Assembly (NCBI GenBank): GCA_036454645.1
Contig: JAZHSQ010000009.1
Coordinates: 1-59,887 of the forward strand
Length of the DNA stretch: 59,887 bases
Source of the DNA: Olsenella_K sp036454645
Lineage (GTDB): Bacteria > Actinomycetota > Coriobacteriia > Coriobacteriales > Atopobiaceae
Direction of reading: 5' to 3'
Shown here: positions 39,006 through 47,569 of the stretch, in pieces
Layout: every line of letters begins with the position of its first letter
How positions within the stretch are numbered: the first letter of the stretch is position 1
The notes under the pieces: model-generated
Told to the model about the DNA's origin: nothing
What the model saw: the letters and a program-made list of their open reading frames with translations, nothing else
Databases searched by the model: none
Made by a program: the position numbers and the translations under genes

Positions 39006-41036
39006 ATGTCTCCAGAAGCCTCAGCGGCAACGCGTCCCACGTTCCCCCACCGCGCCGTCATCACCGGCGGCATGCCCTACGGCAACAAGAACCTGCACTT
39101 CGGCCACATCGGCGGCGTCTTCGTGCCGGCCGACTTCTTCGCGCGGTTCCTGCGCGACCGCATCGGCAGGGAGAACGTGCTGTTCGTCTCCGGGACGGAC
39201 TGCTACGGCTCGCCGATCATGGAGGGCTACCGTAAGAAGGTCGCCGAGGAGGGCTACGAGGGGACCATCACCGACTACGTGCGCGCCAACCACGAGGCCC
39301 AGAAGGCGGCCCTCGACGCCTACGGCGTGAGCCTCGACCTGTTCGCCGGCTCCGGGCTCGAGCCCGCCCGCGAGTTCCACGCGCGCCTCTCCGCCGAGGT
39401 CATCGAGCGCCTCCACGAGCGCGGCTACCTCCACAAGATGAGCACCCGCCAGTTCTACGACGTCAAGGCCGGCCAGTTCCTGAACGGCCGGCAGGTCGTC
39501 GGCCGCTGCCCGGTGCGCGGGTGCAAGTCCGAGAAGGCCTACGCCGACGAGTGCGACCTCGGCCACCAGTTCGACCCCGAGGAGCTCATCAACCCCGTCT
39601 CGCAGCTGACCGGCACCACCCCCGAGCTGCGCCCGGTCGACAACTGGTACTTCGACCTGCCCGAGTTCAAGGGCACGCTCGACGAGCTCATGGAGAGGTG
39701 GGACGATGACCCGCAGGTGCGCGCCATCGTCACCAAGACGGTGCGCGAGACCCTCGTCGAGCCCGTGATCTACGTCCAGAGCAAGTTCCGTGAGAGCTTC
39801 GACGCCTGCGAGGGGAGGCTGCCGGCCCACACCGTCCACGAGGCGGAGGGCAACCAGTCGTCCTTCTCCGTCGAGTTCTCCGACTGGCGCGAGCGCGACG
39901 CCGCCCGCGAGGTCCTCGAGGGGGCGGGCGTGCGCTTCCGCACCGGCAAGACCCTGCTGCCGTTCCGCATCACCGGCAACATCGAGTGGGGCGTGCCCGC
40001 CCCCGACCTCGAGGGCACCCACGGCCTCACCGTCTGGTGCTGGCCGGAGTCGCTCTGGGCGCCGATCAGCTTCGTGCAGACCGCCCTCGCGCTCGCGCCC
40101 GAGGGCCGCTACTCCTCCACCGACTGGCGCGACTGGTGGTGCGCAGACGACGCGAGGGTCTACCAGTTCATCGGCCAGGACAACATCTACTTCTACTGCG
40201 TGGCCCAGCCCGCGATGTGGGAGGCGCTCGACTGGGGCCTCTTCCAGGACACCCCGGTCGCCAACTACCACATCCTCTTCATGAACAAGAAGGCCTCCTC
40301 CTCCGGCGCCATCAGGCCGCCCATGGCCGCGGAGCTCCTCGAGCACTACACCGCCGAGCAGCTGCGCTGCCACTGGCTCTCGCTCGGCCTCGACCAGAAG
40401 GCGGTCTCCTTCGCGCCGAAGCCCTACGACACCTCCGTGAGCCACAGGGACAAGGCGACCGGCGAGGAGGTGCTCGTGCGGGACGACCCCAAGGTGGCGG
40501 ACCCCGCCCTCAAGGAGTCGGCCTTCCTGACCAACATCTTCAACCGCATCGCGCGCAGCTGCCTGTACGGCGCCCAGCGCGCCTGCGGCGGGCGCCTGCC
40601 GGAGGAGCGCGCCACGGACGAGGTGCGCAGGTCCTGCACCGAGGCGACCCTCGCCTTCGAGCGCGCCGCCTACCTCTTCGACGCGCACGGCGCGCTGGCC
40701 GTGGCCGAGGCGTTCGGCCGCGAGGCCAACAAGCGCTGGGGTGAGGAGTCCAAGGCCGCCAAGGACGACGAGGCCGCCTACCGCCAGGCGCTCGCCAACG
40801 CCTTCGCCAGCCTGCGCACCCTGGCGCTGCTCATGCACCCCGCCGCGCCCGCCGGCTGCGAGCGCATCTGCGACCACCTCGCCTTCCCCCACGAGCTGTT
40901 CTTCTCCTGGGACAACGCCTTCGCGGAGCCCGCGGAGCTCTGCGAGAGGCTCGGCGAGAGGCCCGGCGACCACGCCCTGGTGGAGCTCCCGCCGCGCTTC
41001 GACTTCTTCGAGAAGCACCCGTCCCAGCTGAGGTAG
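39006..41036 (+). CDS. Class I tRNA ligase, MetRS-like with altered KMSKS
   Basis: A 676-residue class I synthetase related to MetRS. The HIGH-type motif is GGMPYGNKNLHFGHIGG near the N-terminus, and the zinc-knuckle region reads CPVRGCKSEKAYADECDLGH, with spacing and fourth ligand unlike ordinary MetRS. Where KMSKS should stand there is MNKKASSSGAIRPP, so the ATP-stabilising loop lacks its second Lys in context. The anticodon-binding helical domain follows (about 500-650), with ESAFLTNIFNRIAR. It could be the organism's MetRS of a divergent type or a paralogue with another role. The ATG at 39006 has AAGGAAG. The hydrolase gene starts 2 nt after its stop. Confidence 0.82.
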   Translation: MSPEASAATRPTFPHRAVITGGMPYGNKNLHFGHIGGVFVPADFFARFLRDRIGRENVLFVSGTDCYGSPIMEGYRKKVAEEGYEGTITDYVRANHEAQKAALDAYGVSLDLFAGSGLEPAREFHARLSAEVIERLHERGYLHKMSTRQFYDVKAGQFLNGRQVVGRCPVRGCKSEKAYADECDLGHQFDPEELINPVSQLTGTTPELRPVDNWYFDLPEFKGTLDELMERWDDDPQVRAIVTKTVRETLVEPVIYVQSKFRESFDACEGRLPAHTVHEAEGNQSSFSVEFSDWRERDAAREVLEGAGVRFRTGKTLLPFRITGNIEWGVPAPDLEGTHGLTVWCWPESLWAPISFVQTALALAPEGRYSSTDWRDWWCADDARVYQFIGQDNIYFYCVAQPAMWEALDWGLFQDTPVANYHILFMNKKASSSGAIRPPMAAELLEHYTAEQLRCHWLSLGLDQKAVSFAPKPYDTSVSHRDKATGEEVLVRDDPKVADPALKESAFLTNIFNRIARSCLYGAQRACGGRLPEERATDEVRRSCTEATLAFERAAYLFDAHGALAVAEAFGREANKRWGEESKAAKDDEAAYRQALANAFASLRTLALLMHPAAPAGCERICDHLAFPHELFFSWDNAFAEPAELCERLGERPGDHALVELPPRFDFFEKHPSQLR

Positions 41037-41038
41037 GC

Positions 41039-41944
41039 ATGGCAGAGAAGGACATGGGGCCCACGCCCGCGGCGCGGCGCACGCCGCCGGCTCCCCCCGC
41101 GCCGCACTTCCCGCGCCCCTACGCGCGCCCGTCCATGGCGCCCGACCGGGCCTTGGCCCACGTGACGCCCGACGGCGCGCGCATCGCCGCCTTCGTCTAC
41201 GGCGGGGGCCTCGCCGGCGCCCCCGTGCTCGTGCTGCACGGAAACGGCGAGGAGCACGGGATCTTCGGGCCCGTGGTCGACGCCGCCGTGCGCGCGGGCC
41301 ACCCCGTCGTGGCCCTGGACTCGCGCGCGCAGGGCCGCTCCACGAGGGGGACCGCGCCGCTCACCTACGAGCTCATGGCCCAGGACGCCGCGGGCGCCCT
41401 CGAGGGGCTGGGGCTCGCCCCCGCGCACGTCCTGGGCTTCTCGGACGGCGCCATCGAGGGGCTGCTCCTGGCCCGCGACAGGCGCGAGCTCGTGCTCAGC
41501 CTCGTCTCGGTGGGGGCCAACCTCACGCCGGAGGGCGTGCGCGACGACGACGGCTGGCTCGAGTCCTCGCGCGAGGCGCTCGAGGCGTGGGCGGACTGGT
41601 GGCACGAGGGCGAGGGGGCCTCGCTCGTCCGCTCCGGCGCCGTCGACCCCGCCCTGCTCTCCCCCACCCCCGACGAGGCGGCCCGCGAGGCCGAGCTGCT
41701 GCGCCTCATGGAGGTCGAGCCGCACGTCGACGCCGCCTCCCTCGCCGCCGTGCGCTGCCCGACCACCGTCGTCGCCGGCGAGCACGACGTGATCGAACCC
41801 TCCGAGACCCGCGCGATCTTCTCCGCCGTTCCTGACGCGCGGCTGGTCGTCCTCGAGGGGCTGGGGCACTCCGTCCCCAAGCAGGACCCCCGCGCCCTCG
41901 CGCGCCTCCTGCTCGAGACGGTCGGGTTCGCCGAGCGCCGCTAG
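41039..41944 (+). CDS. Alpha/beta-fold hydrolase
   Basis: A 301-residue alpha/beta hydrolase. The nucleophile elbow is GFSDG (Ser135), the probable acid is Asp250 in AGEHDVIEP, and the catalytic His is His277 in GLGHSVPK. The oxyanion segment VLHGNGEEHGIFGP is also present. A 35-residue Pro/Ala-rich N-terminal stretch precedes the fold. The family includes esterases and lactonases; the substrate cannot be inferred. It starts 2 nt after the MetRS-like stop and probably shares its transcript, ended by the hairpin at 42024. Confidence 0.82.
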   Translation: MAEKDMGPTPAARRTPPAPPAPHFPRPYARPSMAPDRALAHVTPDGARIAAFVYGGGLAGAPVLVLHGNGEEHGIFGPVVDAAVRAGHPVVALDSRAQGRSTRGTAPLTYELMAQDAAGALEGLGLAPAHVLGFSDGAIEGLLLARDRRELVLSLVSVGANLTPEGVRDDDGWLESSREALEAWADWWHEGEGASLVRSGAVDPALLSPTPDEAAREAELLRLMEVEPHVDAASLAAVRCPTTVVAGEHDVIEPSETRAIFSAVPDARLVVLEGLGHSVPKQDPRALARLLLETVGFAERR

Positions 41945-42023
41945 GCACCCCGCGCCGCGCCGGCCCGGGTTGCCACCCCCAGGACGCGCCTCGCGGGAGG
42001 CGGCCTCGCGGGTATGTGTAGAT

Positions 42024-42069
42024 GTCAAGGTACCGAAGGTCTTTTCTTTCGGTACCTTGACTCTTTTTT
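42024..42069 (+). terminator. Long perfect hairpin with U-tract, containing GGTACC twice
   Basis: Arms GTCAAGGTACCGAA (42024-42037) and TTCGGTACCTTGAC (42048-42061) are perfectly complementary and extend inward to about 16 bp, followed by TCTTTTTT. It terminates the MetRS-like/hydrolase transcript. Each arm contains AGGTACC or CGGTACC, the core also found in the palindrome next to it, so it may also bind the adjacent MarR protein. Confidence 0.85.
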
Positions 42070-42083
42070 GCTAGGTACCTAGC
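42070..42083. promoter_or_regulatory. GCTAGGTACCTAGC palindrome, likely MarR operator
   Basis: A perfect 14-bp palindrome 44 bp upstream of the marR start codon, immediately after the terminator and before a TATAGG -10 candidate (42102-42107). Position and symmetry fit an operator for the self-encoded MarR dimer. Binding is inferred. Confidence 0.6.
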
Positions 42084-42126
42084 ATTCCATACGCAAGATG
42101 GTATAGGACAAGCGAAAGGAGGGTCC

Positions 42127-42612
42127 GTGGACACGAAGACGTCCCGTGGGACCGACGCTCCCGAGAGCGAGTGGTCGGTTGACCACAGGATCATCCGCGA
42201 CCTCGCCTGCCTCGGCAGCTTCCTGCACACGCACGGGGGCGGGCGCGGCGGCATGAGCCACGTGCTCATACGGCTCCTCGCCGAGGACGGCAGGCAGACC
42301 CTGCGCGACCTGCAGGACGCCATGGGCATCAGCTCCGCCGCGCTCTCGGAGGCCGTGGGCAAGCTCGAGGCCAAGGGCCTCATCACCAAGAGCGTCTGCG
42401 AGGAGGACGCGCGCCAGCGCGCCGTCGCGCTCACGCCGGCGGGCCAGGAGGAGGCGAGGCGCCTCCTCGCGCAGCAGAACGAGTTCCGGGAGGACTTCCT
42501 GGGGACCCTGGACAGGGACGAGCGAGAGCAGCTCGCCGACATGCTCGACGCGCTCCTCGCGCACTGGCGGGAGACGAACGAGAAGAGGGGGAGTGCCAAT
42601 GGCAAGGCGTAA
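42127..42612 (+). CDS. MarR-family transcriptional regulator
   Basis: A 161-residue single-domain MarR protein. The winged helix includes LLAEDGRQTLRDLQDAMGIS, the recognition helix SSAALSEAVGKLEAKGLI, and the wing TKSVCEEDARQRAVALTPAGQ. The Cys in the wing-adjacent position (VCEED) might sense oxidants, which is speculative. GTG start at 42127 with AAAGGAGG upstream. It overlaps the first ABC gene by 14 nt, so it most likely represses its own operon in response to an exported compound. Confidence 0.9.
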   Translation: MDTKTSRGTDAPESEWSVDHRIIRDLACLGSFLHTHGGGRGGMSHVLIRLLAEDGRQTLRDLQDAMGISSAALSEAVGKLEAKGLITKSVCEEDARQRAVALTPAGQEEARRLLAQQNEFREDFLGTLDRDEREQLADMLDALLAHWRETNEKRGSANGKA

Positions 42613-44491
42613 GCTCACCGAGGAGCAGCAGGCCGCCACGAGGCGGGAGGAGGAGGAGATCGAGAGCCACCAGCGCTCGGACGCCGGCGCGAGCCTCACC
42701 CTGCGACAGATCCTCTCGACGCTCGGCGGCTCCATCAGGGAGTACCGCAGGACCTCGCTTCTGACGCCCGTGCTGGTCGTCGGCGAGGTCGTGATCGAGT
42801 GCGTCATCCCGTTCATCACGGCGAGCCTCATCGACTCGCTGCAGGCCGGGGCCGGCCTCGACGTGATCGGCAGGACCTCCGTCGTCCTCGTCGCCCTGGC
42901 GCTGCTCTCGCTGGTCTGCGGCGCCACGGCGGGCGTCACCTGCTCCGTCGCGGCGACCGGCTTCACCAAGAACCTCCGCCACGACATGTTCGCCAACATC
43001 CAGCGGTTCTCCTTCTCCAACATCGACCGCTTCTCGACGGGCTCGCTCGTGACGCGCCTCACCACCGACGCCAACAACGTGCAGTTCGCCTACATGAACA
43101 TCATCAGGACCGCGATCAGGAGCCCCATGATGCTCGTCTTCGCGATCGTGATGGCCTACGTCACCGGCGGCTGGATGGCGACGGTCTACGTGGCCGTCTC
43201 GATCGTCCTCGGGTTCCTCCTCTTCCTCATCGCCGCCAAGGTGATGCCGATGTTCAAGCGCGTCTTCCGCAAGTACGACCGCCTGAACGACTCGGTCGAG
43301 GAGAACGTCTCCGGCATCCGCGTCGTGAAGGGCTTCGTCCGCGAGGAGCACGAGAAGGAGAAGTTCAACGCCGCCTCCGGCGCGCTCTACCACGACTTCG
43401 TCCACATCGAGCGCATCCTGGCGAACAACATGCCGCTCATGAACCTGGCCGTCGACGTCGTCTACACCTTCGTGATCTACTTCGGCTCCATGGCGATCGT
43501 GCGCTCCGCCGGCGCCGCGATGCAGGTCGGCCAGCTCTCGGCCCTCATCACCTACAGCTTCGCCATGCTCATGTCCCTCATGATGTTCTCGATGATCTTC
43601 GTGATGGTCACCATGAGCGAGGAGAGCGCGCGGCGCATCTGCGAGGTGCTCCTCGAGGAGCCCGACCTCGCGAGCCCCGAGGACGCGCTCACCGAGGTCC
43701 CGGACGGCTCGATCGACTTCGACCACGTGAGCTTCGAGTACTCCGCCGACGCCGACCGCATGGCCCTGACCGACATCGACCTGCACATACGGAGCGGCGA
43801 GGTCATAGGCGTGGTCGGCGGCACCGGCTCGTCCAAGTCCACCCTCGTGCAGCTCATCTGCCGCCTCTACGACGCGACCGAGGGCACGGTCAGGGTGGGC
43901 GGCCACGACGTGCGCGAGTACGACCTCGACACCCTGCGCGACAAGGTGGCCGTGGTGCTGCAGCGAAACGTCCTCTTCACCGGCACGATCAAGGAGAACC
44001 TGCGCTGGGGCGACGCGGACGCCACGGACGAGGAGCTCGTCGAGGCGTGCAGGCTCGCCCAGGCCGACGAGTTCATCCAGCTCATGCCCGACAAGTACGA
44101 CACCCACATCACCCAGGGCGGCACCAACGTCTCCGGCGGCCAGAAGCAGCGCCTCTGCATCGCCAGGGCCCTGCTCAAGAGGCCGAAGGTGCTGATCCTG
44201 GACGACTCCACGAGCGCGGTCGACACCAAGACCGACAAGCTCATCCGCAAGGGCTTCAGGGAGTACATCCCCGAGACCACCAAGGTGATCATCGCCCAGC
44301 GCACCAGCTCGGTCGAGGACGCGGACCGCATCGTCGTGATGGACGACGGCCGGATCTCGGCCATCGGCACGCACGAGGAGCTGCTGCGCACGAGCGACAT
44401 CTACCGCGAGACCTACACGTCCCAGAACAAGCAGTCCCACGACCTCAAGATGGGACAGGTCGCATCCGAGGAGGTGCACGACCATGAGTAG
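42599..44491 (+). CDS. Heterodimeric ABC exporter, subunit 1 (degenerate site)
   Basis: A 630-residue exporter half: six membrane helices (about 40-340), then a nucleotide-binding domain. Walker A is GGTGSSKST, the signature is NVSGGQKQR, and Walker B ends LILDDSTSAVD, where the catalytic Glu is replaced by Asp. Such loss in one subunit is standard in BmrCD/LmrCD/TM287-288-type heterodimers, where this half forms the non-catalytic site. ATG at 42599 with AGGGGGAG; the downstream gene overlaps by 8 nt. Likely role: drug, peptide or lipid export. Confidence 0.92.
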   Translation: MARRKLTEEQQAATRREEEEIESHQRSDAGASLTLRQILSTLGGSIREYRRTSLLTPVLVVGEVVIECVIPFITASLIDSLQAGAGLDVIGRTSVVLVALALLSLVCGATAGVTCSVAATGFTKNLRHDMFANIQRFSFSNIDRFSTGSLVTRLTTDANNVQFAYMNIIRTAIRSPMMLVFAIVMAYVTGGWMATVYVAVSIVLGFLLFLIAAKVMPMFKRVFRKYDRLNDSVEENVSGIRVVKGFVREEHEKEKFNAASGALYHDFVHIERILANNMPLMNLAVDVVYTFVIYFGSMAIVRSAGAAMQVGQLSALITYSFAMLMSLMMFSMIFVMVTMSEESARRICEVLLEEPDLASPEDALTEVPDGSIDFDHVSFEYSADADRMALTDIDLHIRSGEVIGVVGGTGSSKSTLVQLICRLYDATEGTVRVGGHDVREYDLDTLRDKVAVVLQRNVLFTGTIKENLRWGDADATDEELVEACRLAQADEFIQLMPDKYDTHITQGGTNVSGGQKQRLCIARALLKRPKVLILDDSTSAVDTKTDKLIRKGFREYIPETTKVIIAQRTSSVEDADRIVVMDDGRISAIGTHEELLRTSDIYRETYTSQNKQSHDLKMGQVASEEVHDHE

Positions 44492-46472
44492 GCACGACAT
44501 CGACGCCAAGTCGGGCGAGAGGGGCGCGGCGCCCCAGGCCGCCGGCAGGCCGGGCGAGGGCGCGCCCAAGGGCGGCCGCGGCCGCGCCGCGGCGCACCCC
44601 ATGGCGACGCTCTCCAGGACCATCCGCCTGGCCTTCTCCTTCTATCCGGTCATGCTCCCGGTCATGATCGCGACGATCATGGTCGCGGCGCTCCTCACGT
44701 CGCTGCCCGCCGTCTACATGCAGCGCGCGATCGACGTGATCGGGCGCTACTGGCAGAGCGGCGACTGGGCCGGCGCGTCCAGGGAGATCGTCCCCATCGT
44801 CTTCGAGCTCATCGGCGTCTACGCGGTGGCGCTCGCCTGCAACGTCGTCCAAGCGCAGCTCGGCGCGATCATCACCCAGGGCACCCTCATGCACGTGCGC
44901 AACGACATGTTCGACCACATGGAGGACCTGCCCATCCGCTACTTCGACCAGAACGCCCACGGCGACATCATGAGCCACTACACCAACGACGTGGACACCC
45001 TGCGCCAGCTCATCGGCCAGGCGCTCCCCAACCTGCTCACGATGTTCCTGCAGATGGCCTTCACCCTCGTGGTCATGCTCTACTACTCCCTCGACCTCAC
45101 CGTGGTCGTCCTCGCGGTCGTCGTGCTCATGGGCTGGCTCGTCAAGGCCATGGGCGGCCGCTCCGCCCGCTTCTTCCTGCGCCAGCAGGTCACCCTCGCC
45201 CAGGAGGAGGGCTTCGTCGAGGAGGCCATGAACGGCGAGAAGGTCATCAAGGTCTTCACGCACGAGGCCGCCGAGCAGGAGCAGTTCGACGCCGTCAACG
45301 AGGAGCTCTTCGAGGCCTCCAAGGCCGCCAACATCTACGGCAACACGCTCGGCCCCATCCTCTTCAACCTCGGCAACCTCGCCTACGTGCTGGCCGCGCT
45401 CGCGGGCGGCGTCATGATGGCCACCTCCTTCCCCAACCTCGCCCTCTCCGGCATGGCGATGGGCGTCGACATCATCGTCCCCTACCTCAACCTCACCAAG
45501 CGCTTCGCCGGCTCGATCGGCCAGACCTCCCAGCAGATCAACTTCGTGGTCATGGGCCTGGCCGGCGCCGAGCGCATCTTCGGGCTGCTCGACGAGGAGC
45601 CCGAGGCCGACGAGGGCTACGTCACGCTCGCCAACATGGCCTCCGAGGGCGGCAGGCTCGTGGAGACCCGCGAGCGCACCGACCTCTGGGCCTGGAAGCA
45701 CCCCCACACGGACGGCTCCGGGCTGACCTACACGCCGCTTCGGGGCGACGTCCGCCTCGAGCACGTGAGCTTCGGCTACACGCCCGACCACGAGGTCCTG
45801 CACGACGTCAGCCTCTACGCCAAGCCCGGCCAGAAGGTCGCCTTCGTCGGCGCCACGGGGGCGGGCAAGACGACGATCACCAACCTGATCAACCGCTTCT
45901 ACGACATCTCCGAGGGCAAGATCCGCTACGACGGGATCAACATCGAGAAGATCAGGAAGGGCGACCTGCGCAGCTCGCTCGGCATCGTCCTGCAGGACGT
46001 GAACCTGTTCACCGGCACCGTGATGGACAACATCCGCTACGGCCGGCTCGACGCGACGGACGAGGAGTGCGTCCAGGCGGCCAAGCTCGCCGGCGCCGAC
46101 TCCTTCATCGAGCGCCTCCCCAAGGGCTACGACACCTGGCTCACCGACAACGCCGAGCAGCTCTCGCAGGGCCAGCGCCAGCTCCTCTCGATCGCGCGCG
46201 CCGCGGTGGCCGACCCGCCCGTGATGATCCTGGACGAGGCGACGAGCTCCATCGACACGCGCACCGAGCAGATCGTGCAGCGCGGCATGGACGCCCTGAT
46301 GAAGGGCCGCACGACCTTCGTCATCGCGCACCGCCTCTCCACGGTCCGCAACGCCAACGTGATCATCGTCCTCGACCACGGCCGCATCATCGAGCGCGGC
46401 ACGCACGACGAGCTGATCGCCCAGCGCGGCACCTACTACCAGCTCTACACCGGCGCCTTCGAGCTCGAGTAG
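44484..46472 (+). CDS. Heterodimeric ABC exporter, subunit 2 (catalytic)
   Basis: A 662-residue exporter half. Walker A is GATGAGKTT, Walker B is MILDEATSSID with the catalytic Glu, and the signature is QLSQGQRQL, which departs from LSGGQ. Its canonical Walker B pairs with subunit 1's good signature, while its altered signature faces subunit 1's defective Walker B: exactly the expected arrangement of one live and one degenerate ATP site. A 45-residue basic, Ala-rich N-terminus and a roughly 30-residue insertion before the NBD (ERTDLWAWKHPHTDG region) are unusual. It ends the operon. Confidence 0.92.
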   Translation: MSRHDIDAKSGERGAAPQAAGRPGEGAPKGGRGRAAAHPMATLSRTIRLAFSFYPVMLPVMIATIMVAALLTSLPAVYMQRAIDVIGRYWQSGDWAGASREIVPIVFELIGVYAVALACNVVQAQLGAIITQGTLMHVRNDMFDHMEDLPIRYFDQNAHGDIMSHYTNDVDTLRQLIGQALPNLLTMFLQMAFTLVVMLYYSLDLTVVVLAVVVLMGWLVKAMGGRSARFFLRQQVTLAQEEGFVEEAMNGEKVIKVFTHEAAEQEQFDAVNEELFEASKAANIYGNTLGPILFNLGNLAYVLAALAGGVMMATSFPNLALSGMAMGVDIIVPYLNLTKRFAGSIGQTSQQINFVVMGLAGAERIFGLLDEEPEADEGYVTLANMASEGGRLVETRERTDLWAWKHPHTDGSGLTYTPLRGDVRLEHVSFGYTPDHEVLHDVSLYAKPGQKVAFVGATGAGKTTITNLINRFYDISEGKIRYDGINIEKIRKGDLRSSLGIVLQDVNLFTGTVMDNIRYGRLDATDEECVQAAKLAGADSFIERLPKGYDTWLTDNAEQLSQGQRQLLSIARAAVADPPVMILDEATSSIDTRTEQIVQRGMDALMKGRTTFVIAHRLSTVRNANVIIVLDHGRIIERGTHDELIAQRGTYYQLYTGAFELE

Positions 46473-46528
46473 CCCGGCGGCCGGCGGCCTCGGGCGCCCA
46501 CCCGGGACGACAAGGACCACTGGCTCCT

Positions 46529-46558
46529 GCGGGGCCGGGGCGCAGGCCCCGGCCCCGC
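46529..46558 (+). terminator. Hairpin terminator after the ABC exporter operon
   Basis: A perfect 13-bp stem (GCGGGGCCGGGG C / G CCCCGGCCCCGC) with a 4-nt GCAG loop, 57 nt after the last stop. No U-tract follows. Confidence 0.65.
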
Positions 46559-46670
46559 GCGCATGTGCGGAGGGGCCGAACCCCTGCCGGCCGCATGCCC
46601 GGCCCGCCCGCCGGCGGCTGCCCCCGGCCCCGCCCGGGCGCCGCGCCGCGACCGCGCACAGGATGTCCAC

Positions 46671-46690
46671 GGCCATGGGATACCATGGCC
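46671..46690. repeat. Inverted repeat GGCCATGG-GATA-CCATGGCC
   Basis: A perfect 8-bp inverted repeat with a 4-nt spacer, 50 bp upstream of the cyclophilin start codon. It could be an operator or a leader hairpin. Confidence 0.5.
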
Positions 46691-46739
46691 CTCACGCTTC
46701 GAGGGCCCGGAGGGGCCCGCACGGACGGAAGGGGGCCTT

Positions 46740-47492
46740 ATGGCACGCACGCTCGACTGGAGGGACCTCGGCCTCACGAGGCGCTCCCTGCTCGCGACCA
46801 CGGCGCTCCTGGCCTCGACCGGGCTGCTCGGCGCCTGCGCGGGGCCCGCCTCGGGCCAGCAGGGCGCGGGCTCCGGCGACGCCGGGGGCTCCACGTCCTC
46901 CTCGGACGGCGCCTCCAACGGCGCCTCTGACGGCGCGCACGGCACCCGCGAGGACGCGACCCTCACGGCGCCCCTCGACAACGGCTACGACTCGGGTACC
47001 CACCACGCGGAGATAGCCGTGGCCGGCATGGGCACCATCGGCCTCGAGCTCGACGCGGACAGCGCGCCCATCACCGTGAGCAACTTCGCCGACCTCGCCG
47101 AGGCCGGCTTCTACGACGGGCTCACCTTCCACCGCATCGTCAAGGGCTTCATGGTCCAGGGCGGCGACCCCGCGGGCGACGGCACCGGCGGCTCGCCCCA
47201 GAGGATCAAGGGGGAGTTCGCCGAGAACGGCGTGCCCAACGCCATCCTGCACAAGCGGGGCACCATCTCCATGGCGAGGAGCTCCCAGGCGGACTCGGCG
47301 AGCTCGCAGTTCTTCATCGTCCACCAGGACTCGCCGAGCCTGAACGGCAAGTACGCCGCCTTCGGCCACGTGACCGACGACGACGGGCTCGCCGTGGTGG
47401 ACGCGCTCGCCGAGGTGCCCGTCCAGGACTCCAACGGCACCGTCGCCAAGGAGGACCAGCCGGTCATCGAGTACGTGCGCATGGTCGACTGA
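46740..47492 (+). CDS. Cyclophilin-type peptidyl-prolyl isomerase, lipoprotein
   Basis: A 250-residue secreted cyclophilin. The N-terminus has a twin-arginine-like TRRSLLATTALL and a lipobox LLGAC (about residues 34-38), then a Ser/Gly/Asp-rich linker of about 40 residues. The isomerase domain (about 90-250) has YDGLTFHRIVKGFMVQGGDP, ARSSQADSASSQFFIV (active-site Gln/Phe) and NGKYAAFGHV. It should fold secreted proteins on the outer membrane face. The ATG at 46740 has GGAAGGGGG. It appears monocistronic. Confidence 0.93.
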   Translation: MARTLDWRDLGLTRRSLLATTALLASTGLLGACAGPASGQQGAGSGDAGGSTSSSDGASNGASDGAHGTREDATLTAPLDNGYDSGTHHAEIAVAGMGTIGLELDADSAPITVSNFADLAEAGFYDGLTFHRIVKGFMVQGGDPAGDGTGGSPQRIKGEFAENGVPNAILHKRGTISMARSSQADSASSQFFIVHQDSPSLNGKYAAFGHVTDDDGLAVVDALAEVPVQDSNGTVAKEDQPVIEYVRMVD

Positions 47493-47569
47493 GCACGACC
47501 CGCCTCACCCCCGCGCAGCGCGAGCCCGCGCGGCACGCCCCCCACCGACGAGACGAAAGGCCCACCCGG

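Noticed and set aside
42431..46676. Two long minus-strand frames opposite the ABC exporter genes
   Set aside because: Both are shadows of the exporter reading frames and contain only biased sequence.
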